Shown here piece by piece: positions 58,245 to 64,000 of a DNA stretch of 64,000 nucleotides. The notes under the pieces were generated by a model that ran no database searches, was not told where the DNA came from, and was given only the letters and a program-made list of their open reading frames with translations. Positions within the stretch are counted from its first letter, which is position 1. Each line of letters starts with the position of its first letter. The stretch spans positions 744,001-808,000 of the forward strand of contig CAVQIT010000009.1 of the NCBI GenBank assembly GCA_963712655.1, written 5' to 3'. This stretch comes from Pollutimonas sp963712655 (GTDB lineage Bacteria; Pseudomonadota; Gammaproteobacteria; Burkholderiales; Burkholderiaceae_B). A program made the position numbers and the translations under genes.

Positions 58245-58258
58245 ATCTGCCTCGGCAA
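58245..58258. promoter_or_regulatory. Second MarR half-site upstream of marR
   Basis: ATCTGCCTCGGCAA matches the left half and centre of the 57600 palindrome, 22 bp before the marR ATG. Imperfect right arm. Confidence 0.45.
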
Positions 58259-58389
58259 CTACTGATCAAACATTATTTTGCTATGCAGCAAATTCTGGGC
58301 AAAATAGCAACAGGGAATATATTCCGCTACATCGGCATTTTTCCGCTACATTTCCGTTGGTTTTTTACTTCACTCTTTCTTGCGATCTT

Positions 58390-59322
58390 ATGAGTTCCCT
58401 TCCCGTTAGTGCAGAAACCACAAAAACAAAAGAGTTCTGGATTGGATTTTTATTGGCGGGGCTCGGGGCGATCCTGTTTTCGGCCAAGGCGATCATGGTC
58501 AAGCTTACCTACCGCTATGGGGTCGACGCCTTGACCATCATCGGTTTCCGCATGATGCTGTCCTTGCCGTTTTTTGCCGTGATCGGCATGCTGCAAGCTC
58601 GCCAGGCGCGTTTGGGCAGGCTGCCGCGGCTTACTGTCAAGGAAAGCCTGCAGATTATATTTCTGGGCTTTATCGGCTATTACCTGTCCAGTTATCTGGA
58701 TTTTCTGGGATTGCAATACATCACGGCGGGGCTTGAGCGCCTGATTTTATTTTTGTCTCCCACTTTTGTGCTGCTGATTACCGCGGTGTACCTGAAACGG
58801 CCTATTGCCGCCCGGCAATGGTTCGCATTGGGAATGGCTTATCTGGGCGTCGTGCTGGTCTTTTTGCAGGACCTGTCGTTGAGCGGCAGCAACGTGATGC
58901 TGGGCTCGGCCTTTGTGCTGGCCTCGGCGCTGGCGTACTCGGTATATATCATCAGTTCGGGAGAGCTCATCAAGCGGGTGGGGGCGACGCGCCTGGTGGC
59001 CTATGCCATGTCGGTTTCGGCCGTGATAAGCCTGATGCATTTTTTCAGCGTGTATTCCTGGCAAGGCCTGCGCCAGCCTCTGCCTGTATATCAGCTGTCC
59101 TTATTGCATGCCGTCTTCAATACAGTGATGCCCACATTCATGATCATGTGGGCAATCGCGCGCATCGGCGCGCCACTGACATCGCAACTGGGTTTGCTGG
59201 GACCCGTCTCGGTATTGTTTCTGGCCGGCTGGATACTCGACGAACCGATCACTTCCCTGCAATTGGTCGGAACCGCGTTTGTGCTGGCGGGCGCTATCGT
59301 GCTGGGCCGGCGCCGGGCATAG
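58390..59322 (+). CDS. EamA/DMT-family permease
   Basis: 310 residues from ATG 58390; ATG 58357 is also in frame. Ten spans in two EamA halves (FWIGFLLAGLGAILFSAKAI, LGFIGYYLSSYLDFLGLQYI, then the second half up to LQLVGTAFVLAGAIVLGRRR). Drug/metabolite exporters of this family move amino acids, nucleotides or other metabolites. Stands between the MarR-pump unit and a convergent patatin gene; no linked partner. Confidence 0.9.
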   Translation: MSSLPVSAETTKTKEFWIGFLLAGLGAILFSAKAIMVKLTYRYGVDALTIIGFRMMLSLPFFAVIGMLQARQARLGRLPRLTVKESLQIIFLGFIGYYLSSYLDFLGLQYITAGLERLILFLSPTFVLLITAVYLKRPIAARQWFALGMAYLGVVLVFLQDLSLSGSNVMLGSAFVLASALAYSVYIISSGELIKRVGATRLVAYAMSVSAVISLMHFFSVYSWQGLRQPLPVYQLSLLHAVFNTVMPTFMIMWAIARIGAPLTSQLGLLGPVSVLFLAGWILDEPITSLQLVGTAFVLAGAIVLGRRRA

Positions 59323-59344
59323 GTGCGCGCGGCCGGCCGGCTAT

Positions 59345-60724
59345 TCAAGGCATGGTATCGCCCTGCATCAGTTGCTCGATTTCGTCGCGGTGTACGTCGT
59401 GTGTCACGAAACCGGATACGTTGTCGGGCATTGCCAAGTTGTCGGGGTGGCGCAGCGTTTCGCTTATGTCTTGCAGCCCGCTGCTCCAATGCTCGCGCAT
59501 GGTCGCCAGGCCGAACTGGAAGTCTTTGTAGTGCTGCTCATAAGGCTTGTTGCGATAAATAAGATGGATGACGTTGTAGCGCTTTCCGCAGGCCAGTTCC
59601 TGGGCTAGGCGGTAATAAGAGTTGCGCTCGCGTGCTTCGGGCGGTATGTCCTCCAGCATGCGCTGCAGCATATGACGCATGTACTGCGTCCAGCGCAGTT
59701 GTTCGGTGACCAGGCGGGTGCGGCTGGAATACTGAATGTCCTTGATGCGGTCGGAGACTTCGCTCATGGTGGACGGCACGACGCCGCGAGCGCTCCACAG
59801 ATCGACCTGGAATGCCAGGGTGTCGCGCAATGGATGGGACTCCAGCACCTGAGCCAGGGGCGTGTTCGAAACCAGGCCGCCATCCCAATAGTAGTCCCCA
59901 TCGATTTCGACGGCGGCAAATGCCGGCGGCAGGGCGCCCGAGGCCATGAAATGTTCGGCGCGCAACCTTATTTTGGTGTTTTCAAAATAAACGAAATTGC
60001 CGGTGCGCACGTTGACCGCTCCCACCGATACCTGGTGTGCGCCCGAGTTGATGCGGTCAAAATCGCACAACCGTTCCAGTGTGCTTTTAAGTTCGCTGGT
60101 GTCGTAATAGCTGGCGGTCTTGGGATTGCCCGGCATGATTTGCGACGCAGGCGGAAAGCGCGGAGAAAAGAATCCTTTTTGTCCATTCATCATGGCGCTG
60201 GCCGCATGCCAGGCGCTCATGGACTGGCGCACGGTGTCGTTCAAGTCGAAAAACGATTGTTCGATAAAAGGAGGAAGCGCCACGCCATAATTCGGCTGGC
60301 AAATGGTTTCCCAGAATTCGGCCAGGCGCGCCAAGCGGGTCTCGGGAGGATTGCCGGCAATGATGGCGATATTCAACGCCCCGATGGAAATGCCCGCCAG
60401 GCAGGTAGGCTCGATGCCCGCATCGTGCAGGCCCTGGTAGACACCGGCCTGGTACGCGCCGAGCGCGCCGCCGCCTTGAAGAACCAGGGCCACGGTTTCG
60501 TAGGGAGGCAGGCGGGGATTGGTGTTGAGGGGCGGCTCGGCGGGCGGCAGCGCCGGGTCGGGTATGGCCGCGCGGTCGGGCGGATCAATGCCGTCTGTTT
60601 GTTGGGTATCGCCCAGCGGAGCGGTCAATCGCTGGCTATCGGTTTTCTTGCGCCTGGCCTGCGCCGCCTTGTGCCGCGCCGGTTTTTTGGGCGGCACGGG
60701 GAAAAGTTCGAATTGATGACTCAT
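59345..60724 (-). CDS. Patatin-like phospholipase
   Basis: 459 residues. The oxyanion loop QGGGALGAYQAGVYQGLH, the nucleophile S113 in LAGISIGALNIAI and the Asp of the dyad in YYWDGGLVSNTPLAQVL are all present. The first 75 residues are basic and Pro-rich with no signal peptide. The C-terminal half is longer than in minimal patatins. It hydrolyses acyl chains from lipids; related proteins include membrane-remodelling lipases. Confidence 0.92.
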   Translation of the reverse strand: MSHQFELFPVPPKKPARHKAAQARRKKTDSQRLTAPLGDTQQTDGIDPPDRAAIPDPALPPAEPPLNTNPRLPPYETVALVLQGGGALGAYQAGVYQGLHDAGIEPTCLAGISIGALNIAIIAGNPPETRLARLAEFWETICQPNYGVALPPFIEQSFFDLNDTVRQSMSAWHAASAMMNGQKGFFSPRFPPASQIMPGNPKTASYYDTSELKSTLERLCDFDRINSGAHQVSVGAVNVRTGNFVYFENTKIRLRAEHFMASGALPPAFAAVEIDGDYYWDGGLVSNTPLAQVLESHPLRDTLAFQVDLWSARGVVPSTMSEVSDRIKDIQYSSRTRLVTEQLRWTQYMRHMLQRMLEDIPPEARERNSYYRLAQELACGKRYNVIHLIYRNKPYEQHYKDFQFGLATMREHWSSGLQDISETLRHPDNLAMPDNVSGFVTHDVHRDEIEQLMQGDTMP

Positions 60725-60867
60725 AGCGCCTTGGTGATGGCGGGTTCCGCGGACGTCGCTGATCGGCTCGAACAGGTTGTGTCCGCTGACCGTGCTTTTC
60801 GCGGAAACCGGGGTTGGTCGGCAAGTTGAACAATAACACTGTCGTTATCGGCGCGAATAACCGATGT

Positions 60868-61761
60868 TCAGTCTGGATCGATGAAGAGGCTTTGCACAAA
60901 CGCATCGATAAGGGCGCCGCGGTAGCGGGATTTGTGCAAGACCAGCGCCAGCCGCCGGTGCAGCGTCAAAAACGGTGTGTCGAGGATTTTCAGACGGCCG
61001 ACGGCCACGGCATCGAGGGTGGCGGCATAGGGCAGGCAGGCAATGCCCAGGCCCGCGATGACGGCCTGTTTTATCGCTTCGACCTGGCCCAGCTCAAGCA
61101 CTATGCGGCCCGTGGGCAATGATGTCAATGCTTGCTCGGCCAGCACGCGCATGGCCGAGCCGCGTTCGCGCAATATCCATTGGGCGTCCTTGAAGTGGCG
61201 GGCTTTCAAGGTTTTGTGCTGCGCCAAGGGGTGAGAGGCGGCGGCGCAAACCACCAGGGCGTCGTCCCGCCACGCCATCACATCCAGTTGCGGATGGTTG
61301 ACCGGGCCTTCGACGCAGCCGACGTCAATGCGGTGTTCGAGCAGGCCGGCGGCAATCTGGTCGGTGTTCTCCACGCTGACGTGCAGGGATACCAGAGGAT
61401 GCCGGGCGATGAACGGGCCCAGCAAATCGCCGACCAGATAATTGCCTATGGTGTTGCTGGCGCCGAGTCTGAGTTCTCCGGTCAATGACTGCGGCTGTTG
61501 CCCGGACTGGCGCAGCATTTCGTGCATGCGCTCTATGATTTCCTGGGCCATGGGCAGCAATTCTTTACCGCGGGGGCTAAGGTGCAGGCGGCCGCGTTCG
61601 CGGTCGAAAAGCTGCGCGCCCAATTGGCGTTCAAGTTCGGCCAGCGCCATGCTGACGGCAGGCTGCGTGACGAATAGCCGTTCCGCCGCCGCTCCGACCG
61701 TGCCGGTCGCGGCAATGGTAATGAAAACCTCGATTTGGCGAACGCTGATCCCAAGCATCAA
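60868..61761 (-). CDS. LysR-family regulator (YeiE/CysB-like)
   Basis: 297 residues. HTH VRQIEVFITIAATGTVGAAAERLFVTQPAVSMAL, and effector domain GELRLGASNTIGNYLVGDLL. Divergent to the yeiH-like gene with an 80-bp AT-rich gap. In enterobacteria YeiE controls sulfite genes including yeiH, so the same regulator-target pair is likely here. Confidence 0.92.
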   Translation of the reverse strand: MMLGISVRQIEVFITIAATGTVGAAAERLFVTQPAVSMALAELERQLGAQLFDRERGRLHLSPRGKELLPMAQEIIERMHEMLRQSGQQPQSLTGELRLGASNTIGNYLVGDLLGPFIARHPLVSLHVSVENTDQIAAGLLEHRIDVGCVEGPVNHPQLDVMAWRDDALVVCAAASHPLAQHKTLKARHFKDAQWILRERGSAMRVLAEQALTSLPTGRIVLELGQVEAIKQAVIAGLGIACLPYAATLDAVAVGRLKILDTPFLTLHRRLALVLHKSRYRGALIDAFVQSLFIDPD

Positions 61762-61841
61762 AAAATTTTATACTATTTATAAAAATTAATGAATTTATTT
61801 ATAATATGCGGCGCTTTAAAATAACTTCAGGTTATTAACAT
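61762..61841. promoter_or_regulatory. AT-rich divergent promoter of lysR and yeiH
   Basis: The gap is far more AT-rich than its surroundings, with TATAATAT near 61800 and several TTATAA/TTATTTATAA stretches. These could be -10 boxes for both genes and a LysR box, but no single arrangement is certain. Confidence 0.5.
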
Positions 61842-62942
61842 ATGCGGCCGAAAATGCGTTCAACTTCTTTGCTTTCCACCTCCAGCGCGGCATCCGCCGG
61901 CACCGCGGCGCGCGGCCAATCCCGTCCCCGGCCTGCCGATCATACTGCGTCGCGCGAGCCCAGGCTGTTATATGGCTTGGCTTTGGCGGTAATCGTCGCC
62001 ATCTTCGCCATGATGCTTGGCCGCATGGTGCCTATTATCGGCGGGCCGGTGTTCGGGATACTGATAGGCATCGCCATCCGCAATACCGTAGGCGTCGGGC
62101 CGCTGTTCAAGCCGGGGCTGCAGTTTGCCTCCAAGCAGGTGCTGCAATGGTCCATTATTGCGCTGGGTTTTGGCTTGAGCATCCAGCAAGTCGCCAAAAC
62201 AGGCATGGAGTCATTGTCGGTAACCCTGGTTACGATTGCCGCCGCCTTCGGTTCGGCCTACTTGCTTGGCAAGTGGTTGAATATTCCCTCCAGGCTCAAG
62301 GTGCTCATCGGTGTGGGCACGGCAATCTGCGGCGGTTCGGCCATCGCGGCGGTAACGCCTATCATCAAGGCCGATGAGCATGAAACCGCCTTCGCGATTT
62401 CCACCATCTTCATTTTCAATATTGTGGCGGTCCTGACGTTTCCGCTGCTGGGCCATTGGCTGAACATGTCCGACCTTGGCTTCGGCATGTGGGCCGGCAC
62501 CGCGATCAACGATACCTCTTCCGTGGTGGCCGCGGGCTACAGCTATAGCCAGACGGCGGGGGACTACGCCACTATTGTCAAGCTCACGCGCGCCACGTTG
62601 ATTATTCCGATTTGCCTTGCGCTGGTGGTGTTCGAGGCGTGGCGCCATAAAAAACAGGGCGGCGGCAGCTTCAACCTGGCGCGCATTTTTCCGTGGTTCA
62701 TCCTGTGGTTTCTGGTGGCCTCCGCAATACGCTCAAGCGGCTATCTGCCCCCGGCCATGATCGCCCCCTTGCAAACCCTGGCCCAATTCCTGATTATCGT
62801 CGCATTGACCGCCATTGGCCTGTCTTCCGATTTGCGGCGCATGGCCATCGCCGGCATGCGGCCCGTGTTGCTGGGCCTGGGCGTATGGATATCGGTAGCC
62901 GGCAGCGGCCTGGCGGTGCAGCATTTCATGGGAACGTGGTAG
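61842..62942 (+). CDS. YeiH-family (UPF0324/PSE1) membrane protein
   Basis: 366 residues, about ten spans. Family stretches include FGILIGIAIRNTVGVGPLFK, GLQFASKQVLQWSIIALGFG, VGTAICGGSAIAAVTPIIKA and TAINDTSSVVAAGYSYSQ. It is a putative sulfate/sulfite exporter family. ATG at 61842; a later ATG at 61854 is also possible. The 3' end overlaps the convergent MarR gene by 17 bp. Confidence 0.9.
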   Translation: MRPKMRSTSLLSTSSAASAGTAARGQSRPRPADHTASREPRLLYGLALAVIVAIFAMMLGRMVPIIGGPVFGILIGIAIRNTVGVGPLFKPGLQFASKQVLQWSIIALGFGLSIQQVAKTGMESLSVTLVTIAAAFGSAYLLGKWLNIPSRLKVLIGVGTAICGGSAIAAVTPIIKADEHETAFAISTIFIFNIVAVLTFPLLGHWLNMSDLGFGMWAGTAINDTSSVVAAGYSYSQTAGDYATIVKLTRATLIIPICLALVVFEAWRHKKQGGGSFNLARIFPWFILWFLVASAIRSSGYLPPAMIAPLQTLAQFLIIVALTAIGLSSDLRRMAIAGMRPVLLGLGVWISVAGSGLAVQHFMGTW

Positions 62943-63486
62943 CGTTCGGACGTCGGCCGGGCTGGCCCCGGTGCGGGCGGTCTTTTATGACATCGATTTC
63001 CAGCATTTGCCTGGCGCGGCGCGTGATCTTGTCCAGCACGGTCTGCAGCGCCTGGCGCTCCTCAAGCTCCAGGTCTTGCGTTATCAGCATATTCAGATCG
63101 GCCACGACCGGCATGATTTGCGCATAAAGCTGGCGGCCCGCCTGGCTGGCGGCGACAAAAACGGTGCGCGCATCGCGCCCGTCGCGCTTGCGTTCCAACC
63201 ATCCTTTTTCACACAATGAACCGATTGCCCGGGAAGTGCGTGCCGCGTCAAGGCTGGCGGCCTGCGCCAGCGCGCTGGAAGTCAGGGCCGTGTGCTGCAC
63301 GGCCGTGGCCAGAATGCGCCACTCGCGCCGCGTGATATTGAAACGCCCTTCGCAAAGCCGCGTGAATATCTGGTTCGAGGTTGCCCAGGCTTGGTAAAGA
63401 TGAAACAGGGTCATGTCCTGGATAGTGGCGGCAGGCGCATGGCCTGCCGAAAGATGGCCTTTGGATGGCTGAGCGGCTTGCGTCAT
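62926..63486 (-). CDS. MarR-family transcriptional regulator
   Basis: 186 residues from ATG 63486 (MTQAAQPSKG); the frame upstream is not used. Winged helix: FHLYQAWATSNQIFTRLCEG, RFNITRREWRILATAVQH, SLDAARTSRAIGSLCEKGWL, RKRDGRDARTVFVAASQAG. It diverges from the Bug gene at 63593 and may control it. Its last 17 bases overlap the yeiH end. Confidence 0.9.
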   Translation of the reverse strand: MTQAAQPSKGHLSAGHAPAATIQDMTLFHLYQAWATSNQIFTRLCEGRFNITRREWRILATAVQHTALTSSALAQAASLDAARTSRAIGSLCEKGWLERKRDGRDARTVFVAASQAGRQLYAQIMPVVADLNMLITQDLELEERQALQTVLDKITRRARQMLEIDVIKDRPHRGQPGRRPNATTFP

Positions 63487-63520
63487 GGTTGGCTTGGACC
63501 CAGGGGAAAAATGCGAATAG

Positions 63521-63533
63521 TTGATTAGATCAA
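63521..63533. promoter_or_regulatory. 13-bp palindrome, candidate MarR operator
   Basis: TTGAT-TAG-ATCAA at 63521-63533 lies 35 bp from the MarR ATG and 59 bp before the Bug gene. FNR sites have a 4-bp spacer, not 3, so MarR is the better guess. Confidence 0.45.
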
Positions 63534-63592
63534 TTATTGCTGTTCTTGTTAAGCTCCCCGCCATAAAGTGCCGAATATGAAGGAGACAACTC

Positions 63593-64000
63593 ATGCTTGC
63601 ATCGTTATTCCGGACAACGCTATTGTCCAGCCTGTTTTATGCTGTTTTTGCGACCACGGCGGCGCAAGCCGAAACCAAGGCCTTGTCCGAGCCGCTTACG
63701 CTGGTGGTCGGCTATGCGCCCGGAGGGGCCACCGACCAGGCGGCGCGCATTGTTGCCGACGCGCTGCAGGGCAAGCTTGGCGTACCCGTTATTGTCGAGA
63801 ATAAAACGGGAGCGGGCGGCCGCATCGCGGCCCAATACGTCAAAGCCGCGGGGCCGGGCAAGAACATGCTGGCCCTGGTCAATCCGGCGGTCATGGTGGT
63901 GGCGCCCTTGGTGTTCCAGAAATTGGCATACGATCCCGTCAAGGACTTCCAGCCTGTGTCCATGGTGACGCAATACGGTTTTGGCGTCGCGGTGCCGGCG
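63593..64000 (+). CDS. Bug/TctC-family binding protein, N-terminal part (runs off window)
   Basis: 136 codons visible, open to the window end. AGGAGA lies 7 bp before the ATG. Signal peptide (LFRTTLLSSLFYAVFATTAA, cleavage after AQA) then PLTLVVGYAPGGATDQAARI and VPVIVENKTGAGGRIAAQYV. Fourth Bug gene of the window. Divergent from a MarR regulator. Confidence 0.92.
   Translation, partial: MLASLFRTTLLSSLFYAVFATTAAQAETKALSEPLTLVVGYAPGGATDQAARIVADALQGKLGVPVIVENKTGAGGRIAAQYVKAAGPGKNMLALVNPAVMVVAPLVFQKLAYDPVKDFQPVSMVTQYGFGVAVPA

Noticed and set aside
1..64000. CRISPR arrays, rRNA, phage genes
   Set aside because: No regularly spaced direct repeats, rRNA segments or phage structural genes are present in the window.

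Overview
The window is about 64 kb of a GC-rich chromosome from a betaproteobacterium. It is most likely a member of the Alcaligenaceae (Bordetella, Achromobacter, Pusillimonas or Candidimonas-like). The pointers are four orphan Bug/TctC-type periplasmic binding proteins, acyl-CoA dehydrogenase, CaiB-type CoA-transferase and crotonase catabolic clusters, a membrane-bound nar operon, and many LysR, GntR, IclR and MarR regulators. No species can be fixed from the sequence alone.

Layout. 1-814 is the end of an acyl-CoA dehydrogenase. 1079-4328 encodes biotin synthesis: one continuous BioF-BioA fusion, then bioD. 4440-6700 is accessory DNA. It holds two inverted copies of a structured repeat whose long arms covary, a PAS-domain gene remnant, and an IS110-family element inserted inside the second repeat copy. 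The upstream end of that element can be folded into a bridge-RNA-like structure with guide matches to both target and donor. 6875-18215 is a catabolic locus around a GntR regulator. Leftward it encodes a PEP-mutase/isocitrate-lyase-like enzyme, an SDR, a TcuA-like flavoprotein, a Bug protein and an OYE/dienoyl-CoA-reductase-like enzyme. Rightward it encodes an aconitase, an isochorismatase-like hydrolase and an Asp/Glu-racemase-like protein. The enzymes suggest dehydrogenation, hydration and C-C cleavage of a polycarboxylic acid taken up through the Bug protein. 18275-25366 is an acyl-CoA degradation locus (two crotonases, CoA-transferase, two-subunit acyl-CoA dehydrogenase, Bug) with an IclR regulator.

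25425-29946 holds an ECF41 sigma factor, its usual partner (an AhpD/carboxymuconolactone-decarboxylase-like protein), a secreted cupin, a LysR regulator behind a candidate ECF41 promoter, an NmrA-like protein and an Ohr/OsmC peroxidase. 30098-39072 is a complete respiratory nitrate reductase operon, narGHJI, then a parvulin isomerase and a NarK transporter. 39755-41594 is queCDE for 7-deazaguanine synthesis. 41650-42278 is a VapBC toxin-antitoxin pair. 42418-47697 encodes a LysR regulator, a Bug protein, an M28 peptidase and a ClC channel.

47920-52511 contains tRNA-Thr(CGU), two identical tRNA-Asn(GUU), a MAPEG protein, two AI-2E family permeases and a 51-residue membrane protein behind a perfect Shine-Dalgarno. 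52625-58222 has a ferritin-like protein and a MarR-controlled tripartite drug-efflux operon with an 18-bp perfect palindrome as likely operator. The right end has a DMT transporter, a patatin phospholipase, a LysR/YeiH divergent pair, a MarR regulator and the start of a fourth Bug gene that runs off the window.
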